A DNA stretch of 64,000 nt, taken from positions 952,001 through 1,016,000 of the forward strand of contig NZ_AP017368.1 in the NCBI RefSeq assembly GCF_002355955.1, given 5' to 3'. The notes beneath the pieces are model-generated. The model did not search any database. It had not been told where the DNA came from and saw nothing but the letters and a program-made list of their open reading frames with translations. A program made the position numbers and the translations under genes. Shown here piece by piece: positions 9,924 to 18,865 of this stretch. Origin of the DNA: Candidatus Desulfovibrio trichonymphae. Its GTDB lineage: Bacteria > Desulfobacterota > Desulfovibrionia > Desulfovibrionales > Desulfovibrionaceae. Position 1 is the first letter of the stretch, and every line of letters starts with the position of its first letter.

Positions 9924-9999
9924 TGGCTCCCCGAGACGGACTTGAACCGCCAACCTAGTGATTAACAGTCACCCGCTCTGCCAATTGAGCTATCGGGGA
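9924..9999 (-). tRNA. tRNA-Asn (anticodon GTT)
   Basis: A 76-base tRNA with encoded CCA on the reverse strand. The acceptor arms TCCCCGA and TCGGGGA pair, G is the discriminator, and the anticodon loop CTGTTAA gives GTT. The T-arm GGTTCAAGTCC is standard. It is the likely attachment target of the decayed integrase downstream. Confidence 0.96.
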
Positions 10000-10060
10000 A
10001 TGCATAATGGCAAATCACCTTATACGAAAAAACACCCCAGAGGTCAAGTAAAAAATGGCA

Positions 10061-10657
10061 TCATCGCGTCACGAGCACGGCAAGGCGTTTCTCGTAGCGT
10101 TCCGCCTCGCTGTACACGCAACCGCAATACGCCTGACGGTACAGCCCCAACCTTTTCGATAGCGCTATGCCGTCCTGCCAGTCGTTACGAAAATCACGAT
10201 AGACAAAGCGAGGCCCTGCAGGATGTTCCTCATCCATGCGTCTGCCCGCCGCCGCAATGCAGTCGTGCGGCTGGTAGCGAGAATACAGGAGAGAACTGCT
10301 CACACAATCAAAATCCAGTTCAGAAGCTTTGGCAAAGGCGGCAGCGATACGGCTTTCACAACAAAAAACGCAACGTCCGAGCTTTGTGTCCCGTCCGACC
10401 ACGCCACGCAGCCAGAGCGTGATGTCCCAAGTTTCGTCCGCGCAGATGATATCCACATGCAGCAACGCGGCGGCCTTCAGCGCCGCGTCACGCCGGCGCA
10501 GGTATTCTGTCAGCGGCTGAATGTTGGGATTCATAAACCATGCCGTCACACTGAAACCTTCGTCCAAAAGACGCACAATGGGCATAACGGCACACGGCCC
10601 ACAACAGGCGTGAAGCAACAGGCTGTTGCTTCCCTTGTTTCTGGGGACAGGTGCCAC
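10061..10657 (-). CDS. queH: Epoxyqueuosine reductase QueH
   Basis: QueH (formerly DUF208) reduces epoxyqueuosine to queuosine in tRNA anticodons and replaces QueG in many anaerobes. The 198-residue product shows the family cysteine motifs: LHACCGPCAV near residue 16, RCVFCCESR near residue 111, and the C-terminal YCGCVYSEAERY. These ligate an Fe-S cluster and metal. The only usable start is GTG at 10657, which lies two bases from the terminal repeat of an IS630-like fragment. The original promoter, and perhaps a few N-terminal codons, were therefore displaced by the insertion. The size is normal for the family. Confidence 0.92.
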   Translation of the reverse strand: MAPVPRNKGSNSLLLHACCGPCAVMPIVRLLDEGFSVTAWFMNPNIQPLTEYLRRRDAALKAAALLHVDIICADETWDITLWLRGVVGRDTKLGRCVFCCESRIAAAFAKASELDFDCVSSSLLYSRYQPHDCIAAAGRRMDEEHPAGPRFVYRDFRNDWQDGIALSKRLGLYRQAYCGCVYSEAERYEKRLAVLVTR

Positions 10658-10659
10658 GG

Positions 10660-10820
10660 CTAGTGTCTAATTGCTAAAATTTCAATTATTATGATATTCG
10701 TGCCTAAGCATTTTGCTGTTGAAAATATCGACAGGTTTCAAGCCATCCACATGTGTCGGCCGCGGCAACTGATTTCAAGGCTTTTCCAATTGCTTCAAAG
10801 GGGAAAGCACCGTGCGCCGG
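10660..10820. mobile_element. IS630-like end fragment with transposase C-terminus remnant
   Basis: Bases 10660-10703 match the left end of the larger element at 57220 almost exactly (GTGTCTAATTGCTAAAATTTC continuing to GATATTC), so this is an IS terminal repeat. From about 10820 to 10704 the reverse strand reads FEAIGKALKSVAAADTCGWL, followed by ETCRYFQQQNA and a stop. That resembles the C-terminal tail of IS630-family DDE transposases, from a copy in the other orientation. The rest of the element is gone. It separates queH from secF. Confidence 0.6.
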
Positions 10821-10840
10821 TCAGCGGATTTTTGTCGGGG

Positions 10841-11944
10841 TTACACTACGCCGTGTTCATCGGGGCGTTCGTAAATTTTTTTCTTTGACTGAAGATTGCG
10901 GTAGAAGTCCGTGTCGCCCAGCGAAAGCAGAATGGCCGAAGCCACATAGATGGATGAGCCAGTGCCTATGAAGACGCCGATGAGCATGGTGAGCGCAAAA
11001 TCGTGTATCACCCCGCCGCCGAGCAACAGCAGGGCAAGAGTGGCGAGCAATGTTGTTCCGCTGGTGAGAATAGTGCGCGAGAGCGTTTGGTTGACGCTTT
11101 TGTTGATAAGAGCGTCGAGCGTCAGTGTGTCGTTTAAACGCAGATTTTCGCGCAGCCGGTCATAGACAATGATGGTGTCATTGAGCGAGTAACCTATCAA
11201 TGTCATCAGAGCGGCCATGACGTTCAGGTCAATTTCCACATTCAGGATGGACAGCAGACCGGTGGTGATAAAAACATCGTGCAGAAGGCCCACCACAGCC
11301 CCCAGAGCAAAGTTGAGCTTGAGAAAAAAGCAGACGACAAGTGTGATGCCGAGAGCGACCAGCACAAGTGCGCCCATGCCGAGGCCGGTAAAGCTCATCA
11401 GGTACATGCCGCCCCACAACGCTGCAGCCATGATTGCCGCGGCCATCCAGCGCTGTTCAAAGCGGCCGGAAATATAGACGGCAATCAATAAAATGGAGTA
11501 ATAGAGCGCGGCCAGAGCCTTGTTTGTAAGATCGACGCCTATTTTAGGGCCCACAATTTCTAGACGCTGTATCTGCGCCGGATTGTCGGGAAAGGCCATT
11601 GCAAGTGTCTGGGTCATCTGTGTGCGCAGCGCGGACGCGTCGGCATTTTCCAGACTGGAAAAACGCAAGAGATAATCGCGTCCTCCCTCGCCGAAACGCT
11701 GCGTGGAAATGCCTTGCAGGGCGAACATATCCAGATTTTTTTTCAGAGTCTCGTCGTCCACAGGCTCTTGAAATTGCACCTGCACAATAAGACCGCCGGC
11801 AAAATCAATGCCCATTTTGACGCCGCTGCCCCATAGTACAGAGGCCAGCCCGACAAGAATCAGCGCAATGGAGATGGCGTACGACCAATATCGCTTGCCG
11901 ATAAAATCTATGCGTGTATCGTGTTTGATGAATGCGAAAGCCAT
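10841..11944 (-). CDS. secF: Protein translocase subunit SecF
   Basis: SecF works with SecD as the proton-driven RND-type accessory of SecYEG, pulling exported proteins across the inner membrane. The 367-residue product starts with a membrane helix (ISIALILVGLASVLWGSG). The GIDFAGGLIVQVQF motif follows at about residues 45-58, then a periplasmic P1-like domain, then five C-terminal helices. Those include the conserved GYSLNDTIIVYDRLRENLR and the RTILTSGTTLLATLALLLLGG blocks. The size is on the long side but normal for Desulfovibrio. It follows secD by 15 bases and yajC further upstream, forming the standard yajC-secD-secF operon. Confidence 0.97.
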   Translation of the reverse strand: MAFAFIKHDTRIDFIGKRYWSYAISIALILVGLASVLWGSGVKMGIDFAGGLIVQVQFQEPVDDETLKKNLDMFALQGISTQRFGEGGRDYLLRFSSLENADASALRTQMTQTLAMAFPDNPAQIQRLEIVGPKIGVDLTNKALAALYYSILLIAVYISGRFEQRWMAAAIMAAALWGGMYLMSFTGLGMGALVLVALGITLVVCFFLKLNFALGAVVGLLHDVFITTGLLSILNVEIDLNVMAALMTLIGYSLNDTIIVYDRLRENLRLNDTLTLDALINKSVNQTLSRTILTSGTTLLATLALLLLGGGVIHDFALTMLIGVFIGTGSSIYVASAILLSLGDTDFYRNLQSKKKIYERPDEHGVV

Positions 11945-11959
11945 ATTGTATTCCCGGCG

Positions 11960-13543
11960 CTAAATGCTCAGACCCTTGGAACCGCAACAGCGCGCCCATT
12001 CTTCAAAAACAACGCGCGAGACAAAGATGGCCGTAAACATGGAAGCAATGATCCCGAGGGAGAGCGTCACCGCGAAGCCCCGTATGGGCCCGGTGCCGAA
12101 CTGGTATAAAATGATCGTGGCGATGATGGTGGTCAGGTTTGAATCGGTAATGGAAATAGCGGCGCGGTCAAAGCCCGCCTTCACTGCCGCCAGTGGGGTA
12201 AAGCCGATACGCAGCTCTTCTCGAATGCGTTCGTAAATAAGCACATTGGCGTCAACAGCCATGCCTATGGTCAGCACAATGCCGGCTATGCCCGGCAAAG
12301 TCAGGGTGGCGCCGAAGGCTGTCAGACCGGCTACAATCATGAGCATGGTAAAGCAGAGCATCGCGTCGGCAATAACGCCGCTTATGCCGTAATAGATCGC
12401 CATAAAAAGCGCGACGGCGGCCGCACCCGCAACAGCGGCCCTAATGCCGCCGTCAATGGATTCTTGCCCCAGAGAGGGACCCACGCTGCGTTCTTCCAGC
12501 ACTGTGGTGGGGGCGGGCAGGGATCCGGCGCGCAGCACAATGGCCAGATCCTGGGCTTCTTCCGTGGTGAAATTTCCTGAAATGCTGGCTCTGCCGCCGC
12601 CGATGCGTTCGCGAATGACCGGAGCGGAACAGACTTTGCCGTCCAGCACAATAGCCATGCGCCTGCCCACGTTTTCGCCGGTGATCTGTTCAAAAACGCG
12701 CGCGCCGCGGCTGTTGAAGCTGAGCGTCACATACGCTTTGTTCATTCGGTCAAAGGCGGGGCGGGCGTCAGCCACGTCCTCGCCGGTGAGCATGACGTCT
12801 TTCTCCACAACAATGCGGCTTTCCGGTTGCTGCTGGCCCGCCGTTTTCTCAAGCTGCGGCAGGACGGTAACGCCTGTGGGCAGCACGGGTTTGCCGGGGT
12901 CCACATCGTCACGCACCAGATAAAATTCCAGATGCGCCGTCTGCCTAAGCAGTTCCACTGCGCGGCGCGGGTCGGAAATGCCGGGCAATTGCACCTGGAT
13001 GCGGTTGCCGGCCTGCTTGCGTATGTCCGGTTCCGCAACGCCGAACTGATCGATACGGTTGCGAATGGTGCGCAATGCTTGGTCGAGAGCCAGATTTTCC
13101 AGACGCGACACTTCCGCTGACGTAAAACGGGCGACATAACGCAACTGGCCGGAATCTCCCTTTTGGGGCTCATTGACGGCAAGCTGTGTAAAATGCCTGA
13201 GCAGCAGTTCTTTGAGTTTTTGTTCATCTGCTGCGCGCGGCAGCAGAAATTCCAGAGCGTCGCCGCCCACAACGCGCGGACGCAGGATCACAATTTTTTC
13301 TTCCTGCGCAAGACGACGCATATCCTGCCCGGTAAGCGCCAGAGAGTTGCTCACTGCCCTGTCCACTTCCACGCCGAGCGTCAGGTGGATGCCGCCCTTG
13401 AGATCAAGCCCGAGATTTATTCTGCAGGACGGCAAAATGCGTTCCAGCAGAGTGCCGGGAGCCGTGACGTTCTGCAGGGCGTACACAAGGCACAATACAA
13501 AGACAAGCAGCACTATGGACAAACGCCAGCGCAAAGCCATCAT
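11960..13543 (-). CDS. secD: Protein translocase subunit SecD
   Basis: The 527-residue partner of SecF. The N-terminal helix (LSIVLLVFVLCLVYALQNV) and the D1 motif LGLDLKGGIHLTLGVEVD (near residue 43) are present. A large periplasmic domain follows (RIDQFGVAEPDIRKQAGNRI, then GRRMAIVLDGKVCSAPVI). The C-terminal RND helices include PGIAGIVLTIGMAVDANVLI and ERIREELR, whose Asp takes part in proton transfer in the family. All expected parts are intact. yajC ends 35 bases upstream. Confidence 0.97.
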   Translation of the reverse strand: MMALRWRLSIVLLVFVLCLVYALQNVTAPGTLLERILPSCRINLGLDLKGGIHLTLGVEVDRAVSNSLALTGQDMRRLAQEEKIVILRPRVVGGDALEFLLPRAADEQKLKELLLRHFTQLAVNEPQKGDSGQLRYVARFTSAEVSRLENLALDQALRTIRNRIDQFGVAEPDIRKQAGNRIQVQLPGISDPRRAVELLRQTAHLEFYLVRDDVDPGKPVLPTGVTVLPQLEKTAGQQQPESRIVVEKDVMLTGEDVADARPAFDRMNKAYVTLSFNSRGARVFEQITGENVGRRMAIVLDGKVCSAPVIRERIGGGRASISGNFTTEEAQDLAIVLRAGSLPAPTTVLEERSVGPSLGQESIDGGIRAAVAGAAAVALFMAIYYGISGVIADAMLCFTMLMIVAGLTAFGATLTLPGIAGIVLTIGMAVDANVLIYERIREELRIGFTPLAAVKAGFDRAAISITDSNLTTIIATIILYQFGTGPIRGFAVTLSLGIIASMFTAIFVSRVVFEEWARCCGSKGLSI

Positions 13544-13577
13544 TTACCTTTCGCGACAAACAGGGCGACAGCCCATG

Positions 13578-13934
13578 TTAGTTCTTCTCTTCCGTTCCGG
13601 CTGACCTTCCGCCTTTGTCAGGCATCCGCGCGCCGATTGCCCCGCGGGCAATAAGGAGTTCGGCTTTGCCGCATTCCAGCCGCGCCTTTTCTTCATCAAT
13701 TTCCAGAATACGGCCAATGAGCCCACTGCCCGTCTGAACGTAATCGCCGCGTTTGAGTTCCGCCAGCATCTGTTTGTGCGCTTTGGCGCGTTTCTGCTGG
13801 GGGCGGATAAGCAGAAACCAGAAAATGACGAACATCAGGATCAGCGGCAAAAACTGCATCAGCATATCTGTGCCGCTTGCGGGAGCGGCGCCGGTCTGGG
13901 GCGTACCCATGGCAAAAGCGACGGAGTCAAACAA
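13578..13934 (-). CDS. yajC: Sec translocon accessory protein YajC
   Basis: A 118-residue YajC with one transmembrane helix (LPLILMFVIFWFLLIRPQQK, about residues 28-47) ending in the family IRPQQKRxK motif, then a small cytoplasmic domain with GDYVQTGSGLIGRI. It associates with SecDF. The best start is TTG at 13934, with GGAGG seven bases upstream; an ATG at codon 9 is the alternative. It heads the secDF operon. Its upstream region runs into an IS630-like end fragment beginning near 14108. Confidence 0.93.
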   Translation of the reverse strand: MFDSVAFAMGTPQTGAAPASGTDMLMQFLPLILMFVIFWFLLIRPQQKRAKAHKQMLAELKRGDYVQTGSGLIGRILEIDEEKARLECGKAELLIARGAIGARMPDKGGRSAGTEEKN

Positions 13935-14107
13935 AGCGTACCTCCATGAGGAACTGTTTTAGTGATTAAAGAACAATTTAATATTTTATTCTTTGTCGCG
14001 CCGATTTGCAAGCCTGTTTGTGATTCACAGTTGTCCGGCCTCCGCAGGCAGTCACGCATGAAACATCTTGCAGCCAATTGAATAAATGCCATGACCGTGA
14101 ACTGTTC

Positions 14108-14331
14108 CTTACACGCCGACAAGCGCAAGCCGGCTCAACATGATTCGGTTTTTATCCCGAAAGCCTTTGCGCAAGAAGAACTTCAGGAGCATGGAAGAAC
14201 TTGCCGTTCGTATGGAACGCTTTATCTCCGCTTACAACAAAACCGCAAAGCTTTTGTTTTGTATGGAGAAAGCGTGGAGCCAAGGGTAATCAGCTTAAAA
14301 ATAAAGCTCGAAATTTAATAATTAGACATTA
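14108..14331 (+). mobile_element. IS630-like right-end fragment
   Basis: About 220 bases closely match the right part of the element at 57220-58007. Shared blocks include CGACA.GCGCAAG.CGGCTCAACATG, CTTTGCGCA.GAA, the AACCGCAAAG block and the terminal GAAATTTAATAATTAGACATTA. The terminal repeat abuts and supplies the stop codon of the RNase E/G gene. The transposase left part is missing, so the copy is inert. Confidence 0.75.
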
Positions 14332-16368
14332 GGAACGCGAGGTGATTTCCAGGCATTTCCCATAGTCCTGCTCCATTTCGCGCAGGGTGTCGCGTTTATG
14401 ATTAAGCAGATACAGGGCTAATTCCAGAGAGGTTGCAAAAAGGCACTTTTCGCCGCTTTCCATCCGTAATGCGCGGCGCAGATCACGCAGGGCCTGAAGC
14501 GCCTGCCATTCCAGATTGCGGCGCTGCCCTGTGCCGCCGCAGGCGTGGCAGGGCTCCATCGTGATGGCAAGCGCGGAAGAGCCTGTGCGCTGGCGCACCA
14601 GTTCCAGCAGGCCAAACGAGCTGATATTCCCCACATCGTGTCTGGCACGATCGTTCTTCATCGCATGGCGCAAAATTTTTTCCACTTCCAAGACATGCTT
14701 TTTCTCACGCATTTCAATGAAATCAATCACTACCTGCCCGCCCACATCCCGCAATTTGAGCTGTCTGGCAATCGTCTCCGCGGCTTCAATGTTGGTTTTG
14801 TAAGCCATGTCCTCAAAGTTGGCCTTGCCGGAAATTTTTCCGGAATTGATGTCAATGGCCATCATGGCTTCTGTCTGGTCAAAAACAAGCCGCCCGCCCG
14901 AAGGCAGCACAACTTCACGCGAATATATTTGATCAAGCTGACGGCGCAGATTAAACCGCTCCCACAGCGGCTGACGCGCATCACTGTAAACACGCACCAG
15001 ATCTTTTCTGCGTGGGAAAAGCAGCGTGACTGTATCGCGCACAGCCTGAGCTGTGTCTTCATTGTCAAGCCAAATTTCGCCCACATCATCAGTCAGATAA
15101 TCCCGCACGGCGCGCTCGGAGAGGCCCGGTTCTTGATGCACCAGAGCGGGCGTTGCAACTTCCGTGGCCTTTTTGCGGATGTCGCGCCAGAGGCGTTTCA
15201 AGTATTGCAAATCGCTTTTCAGCGTCGTCTTGGTGGCACCCGCGCTCACCGTGCGCACAATCACACCGAGACCGGAGCCGGGATACATATCGCTTATCAG
15301 CTCACGCAAACGGACGCGTTCATCTTCACTGTCGACCTTGCGCGAAACGCCTGTCTGTTCCTGCCCCGGCGTAAGCACAAGAAAACGCCCGGCCAGGGAA
15401 AGCCAGGTAGTTAAAAAAGCTCCCTTGTTGCCTGTAGGTTCCTTGACAACCTGCACCAGCACATCCTGGCCGACTTTGATCACTTTTTGAATGGGCGGGA
15501 ATTTATTGCCACTTGCGGCCTCATAATGGGCCTGCCAGTATTCGGGATGAATTTCGTCTATCTGCAAAAAACCGTTCTTGCCGGCGCCGTAATTCACAAA
15601 CGCGGCCTGAAGATTCGTGTCTATATTCTGCACAATACCCTTGTAAATATTGCCCTTGATTTTGCGCTGATGCAACATTTCCAAATAATATTCCAGCACA
15701 ACGCCTTCTTCCGTCAGGGCCACTTCCACCTGCTCCCCAGACATCACACTGATAAACATACACCGCTGTACTGCCACACCAACCTTGGCTTTGGCCGCAA
15801 CAGCGCGCACCGTGGCCTTTTCTCCTCCTTCAGCTGCGGTCTTGCCGGATCCACCGCTTTTGCCTCCCGCACTGGCGGACGTATCCCGCCCAGTATCAGC
15901 GGCGTCATTTTTCGGCACCTCGCCGGCATCCTCAGCCACAACAGAAACGACGCCTGCCTCTGCTTTTTCATCCTCAGTCTCGTTCGCGGCCGTCTGACTT
16001 TTTTTACGATTACGCCCCCTGCCCCCGCGCTGTCCGCGCCGGCTTTTGCGCCGGGGTGTTCCTCCCTCCGCAGCAGGAACAGCTGCCTCCTCCGCATTGT
16101 CTTCGGCGGCAGACATGGAAACTGGTACAGCGTCAGACACGACAGACGGCGTCGCTTCATTATCAGGCCGGGGCTTTTTTGCGCGACTTGCGCGGCGTCG
16201 CCCCAGGCCATAGGAAGAAGACGCCGGCTTGTCCGCGCCTAACATATTGTCCGCACTTATCGTGGCATCAGAGGGGGTTGTTTTGCGGACGCGGGACACC
16301 CGGCGTCGTTTTTGGGCAGGCGCGGCATTGCCCGCGGCAGCCGCAGAGAAATCCTGTTCTATTGTCAT
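14329..16368 (-). CDS. rng: Ribonuclease E/G (Rne/Rng family)
   Basis: This endoribonuclease family processes rRNA and turns over mRNA. From the chosen ATG at 16368 the product is 679 residues. It has a disordered, basic, Ala/Arg-rich N-terminal extension of about 200 residues (PRRKSRRGQRGGRGRNRKKS). The catalytic start MFISVMSGEQVEVALTEEG follows, then an S1 domain (GIVQNIDTNLQAAFVNYG). The DNase I-like region has the metal-binding Asp in MMAIDINSGKISG and VVIDFIEM. The zinc-link CHACGGTGQ and small domain complete it. The TAA stop is supplied by the IS630-like terminal repeat, so an original C-terminal tail may have been lost. The in-frame codons upstream of 16368 look non-coding. Confidence 0.93.
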   Translation of the reverse strand: MTIEQDFSAAAAGNAAPAQKRRRVSRVRKTTPSDATISADNMLGADKPASSSYGLGRRRASRAKKPRPDNEATPSVVSDAVPVSMSAAEDNAEEAAVPAAEGGTPRRKSRRGQRGGRGRNRKKSQTAANETEDEKAEAGVVSVVAEDAGEVPKNDAADTGRDTSASAGGKSGGSGKTAAEGGEKATVRAVAAKAKVGVAVQRCMFISVMSGEQVEVALTEEGVVLEYYLEMLHQRKIKGNIYKGIVQNIDTNLQAAFVNYGAGKNGFLQIDEIHPEYWQAHYEAASGNKFPPIQKVIKVGQDVLVQVVKEPTGNKGAFLTTWLSLAGRFLVLTPGQEQTGVSRKVDSEDERVRLRELISDMYPGSGLGVIVRTVSAGATKTTLKSDLQYLKRLWRDIRKKATEVATPALVHQEPGLSERAVRDYLTDDVGEIWLDNEDTAQAVRDTVTLLFPRRKDLVRVYSDARQPLWERFNLRRQLDQIYSREVVLPSGGRLVFDQTEAMMAIDINSGKISGKANFEDMAYKTNIEAAETIARQLKLRDVGGQVVIDFIEMREKKHVLEVEKILRHAMKNDRARHDVGNISSFGLLELVRQRTGSSALAITMEPCHACGGTGQRRNLEWQALQALRDLRRALRMESGEKCLFATSLELALYLLNHKRDTLREMEQDYGKCLEITSRS

Positions 16369-16895
16369 GGAAATCCTTTTGAGCGGCAACCGCATCAGGG
16401 TGCCGCGAAAATTTTTTGGCCGGGTGTCAAACAAAAGCACAGCAGTGCGGTAACTGCAAAAGCTCTCGCCGCAGACATGCCCAACCTGTATGGCGCAGAA
16501 TACGTTTTTTTGAAAAATATGCAAGCATGTGTATTGCTTGATGCGCTATGGCATGCCATACTGATGCAGCATAATGAAAGTTTCTTCGGCCAACTCGCGC
16601 ACACAGCCGTGCCTGCCCCGTAAAAGTGGCCGTGGTTCGCTCAAACAGCCCATTTTCGGAATTTATGAGTGCAACGGTTCAACGGTTGTGTTTCAAACTT
16701 GTCACTGACTGTCCGGCAAAAACGCACCAAGGAATCATCCGGAGAAAAATATCTCCGGAAAGTGCCATTCATTCCGATGGATGAAGGGCTGTGGCGGCCT
16801 GGTGGATGGCGGTCTGCAGACGTATTTGACACCGACGCGGTACAAAGGATAGTTTTCTGCCGTAATATCCGAATACGCATGTTTAGGAGGCAATA
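16369..16895. promoter_or_regulatory. Divergent rng/ftsH intergenic region
   Basis: About 530 bases without a credible gene. A short perfect hairpin, TCCGGAGA/TCTCCGGA, lies at 16737-16758. A plausible promoter for ftsH has TTGACA at 16826-16831 and GATAGT at 16848-16853 (16-base spacer). AGGAGG at 16885-16890 is the ftsH ribosome-binding site. Confidence 0.5.
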
Positions 16896-18821
16896 TTGAA
16901 CCAATTTAGCCGCAACCTGATGCTTTGGGCGATCATCGTCCTGGCGATGGTTATGCTTTTTAATACATTTGAGCAGACGCAGAGCAATGTGCAGCGGGTG
17001 TCCTATACGGAATTTTTAGCCAAGATCAACGACGGGCAGCTTTTGTCCGTAACAATTCAGGGGCACACTCTCACAGGCAAAACCACCGACGGCAGAAGCA
17101 TACAGACCTATGCTCCACAGGATATCGGCCTTGTAGCCAGACTTATTGAAAAAAAAGTGGAGATCAAGGCGGAGCCGCCGGAAGAGCAGCCCTGGTATAT
17201 GACTTTGCTGGTCTCTTGGTTCCCAATGTTGCTGCTGATCGGCGTGTGGGTTTTTTTTATGCGCCAGATGCAGGGTGGCGGGGGCAAGGCCATGAGCTTC
17301 GGCCGTTCCCGAGCGCGCATGCTCAATCAGGACAGCGCGCGCGTGACCTTTGAAGACGTGGCCGGCGTGGACGAAGCCAAAGACGAGCTTTCTGAAGTTG
17401 TTGAATTTCTGTCAAACCCTAAAAAATTCACACGCCTTGGCGGGCGCATTCCCAAGGGCGTTTTGCTGGTGGGCCCGCCAGGCACCGGTAAAACTCTTCT
17501 GGCGCGCGCTGTGGCAGGTGAGGCCGGCGTGCCGTTTTTTTCCATTTCCGGCTCTGATTTTGTAGAAATGTTTGTAGGCGTCGGCGCGTCGCGCGTGCGG
17601 GATCTTTTTGTGCAGGGCAAAAAAAACGCGCCATGTCTAATTTTTATTGATGAAATTGACGCCGTTGGCCGCCAACGCGGCGCGGGCCTAGGCGGCGGCC
17701 ACGACGAACGCGAGCAGACCCTCAATCAGCTGCTGGTGGAAATGGACGGTTTTGAAAGTAACGAGGGCGTGATTCTGATATCCGCTACCAACAGGCCGGA
17801 TGTGCTTGACCCTGCCCTGCTGCGGCCAGGACGCTTTGACAGGCAGGTTGTGGTGCCCACGCCGGATTTGCGCGGCCGCAAGCGTATCCTGCAGGTGCAC
17901 ACAAAACGCACGCCGATTGATGAAAGTGTTGATCTGGACGTGCTGGCCCGCGGCACGCCAGGCTTTTCCGGCGCCGATCTGGAAAATCTGGTAAATGAAG
18001 CGGCGCTGCAGGCCGCCAAGCTCAATCAGGACGCGCTCGACTTGCGCGATTTTGAATACGCCAAAGACAAGATGCTCATGGGGCGGGAGCGGCGCAGCCT
18101 GATTCTTTCAGAAAAAGAAAAACGTATCACCGCCTATCACGAGGGCGGGCACGCTCTGGCGGCGCGGCTGCTGCCCGGTTCCGACCCTGTGCACAAAGTC
18201 ACGATTATTCCGCGCGGACGGGCTCTGGGCGTCACCATGCAGTTACCGGAAGAAGACCGCCACGGCTATTCGCGCACGTTCCTGCGCAATAATCTTGTTG
18301 TGCTGCTCGGCGGACGCGTGGCTGAAGAGCTGGTTTTTGACGACATCACCACAGGCGCATCCAATGATATTGAGCGCGTCACGCGCATGGCGCGCAAAAT
18401 GGTTTGCGAGTGGGGCATGAGCGAAGTTATCGGCACGATTGCCGTCGGCGAAACCGGTGAAGAGGTTTTTATCGGCCGTGAATGGGTACAAAACAAAAAC
18501 TACAGCGAAGACACGGCCCGTCTTGTGGACGCTGAAGTCAAAAGTATTGTGGAAGAAGCCCACGGCCGTTGCCGCGTGCTTTTGGAAAAAAATGCGGGAA
18601 TGCTGCACCGCATTGCTGCGGCTCTGCTTGAACGTGAAACCTTAAGCGGCGACGAACTTGACATGCTTATGAACAACCGGGAATTGCCGCCCCTTGAAAC
18701 AAACGACAAAAAACCTGCACAGAACCAGGATGGAGGAACGGACGGAAGCGACGCAAAAGCGGGTGATTTTGCACTGGAGCCGGATGCCGCCGGCAAAGAG
18801 ACGACTGACAAGCCGAAGTAA
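16896..18821 (+). CDS. ftsH: ATP-dependent zinc metalloprotease FtsH
   Basis: FtsH is the membrane-anchored AAA+ protease that degrades misfolded membrane proteins and short-lived regulators. The 641-residue product has two N-terminal transmembrane helices (about residues 8-22 and 104-122) flanking a periplasmic segment. Walker A GPPGTGKT is at 193-200, the pore loop [10 protein letters not shown] is near 224-233, Walker [10 protein letters not shown] is near 247-255, and the second region of homology ends at [11 protein letters not shown]. The zinc site HEGGH is at 415-419. The start is TTG with a perfect AGGAGG five bases upstream. It leads the folP-cdaA-cdaR-glmM series, all tightly spaced, so one operon is likely. 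Confidence 0.97.
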   Translation: MNQFSRNLMLWAIIVLAMVMLFNTFEQTQSNVQRVSYTEFLAKINDGQLLSVTIQGHTLTGKTTDGRSIQTYAPQDIGLVARLIEKKVEIKAEPPEEQPWYMTLLVSWFPMLLLIGVWVFFMRQMQGGGGKAMSFGRSRARMLNQDSARVTFEDVAGVDEAKDELSEVVEFLSNPKKFTRLGGRIPKGVLLVGPPGTGKTLLARAVAGEAGVPFFSISGSDFVEMFVGVGASRVRDLFVQGKKNAPCLIFIDEIDAVGRQRGAGLGGGHDEREQTLNQLLVEMDGFESNEGVILISATNRPDVLDPALLRPGRFDRQVVVPTPDLRGRKRILQVHTKRTPIDESVDLDVLARGTPGFSGADLENLVNEAALQAAKLNQDALDLRDFEYAKDKMLMGRERRSLILSEKEKRITAYHEGGHALAARLLPGSDPVHKVTIIPRGRALGVTMQLPEEDRHGYSRTFLRNNLVVLLGGRVAEELVFDDITTGASNDIERVTRMARKMVCEWGMSEVIGTIAVGETGEEVFIGREWVQNKNYSEDTARLVDAEVKSIVEEAHGRCRVLLEKNAGMLHRIAAALLERETLSGDELDMLMNNRELPPLETNDKKPAQNQDGGTDGSDAKAGDFALEPDAAGKETTDKPK

Positions 18822-18865
18822 TGTGTCTTGTGCGTGGCGAGCAGCGGGCGAGAGGAAAGGCGGCA

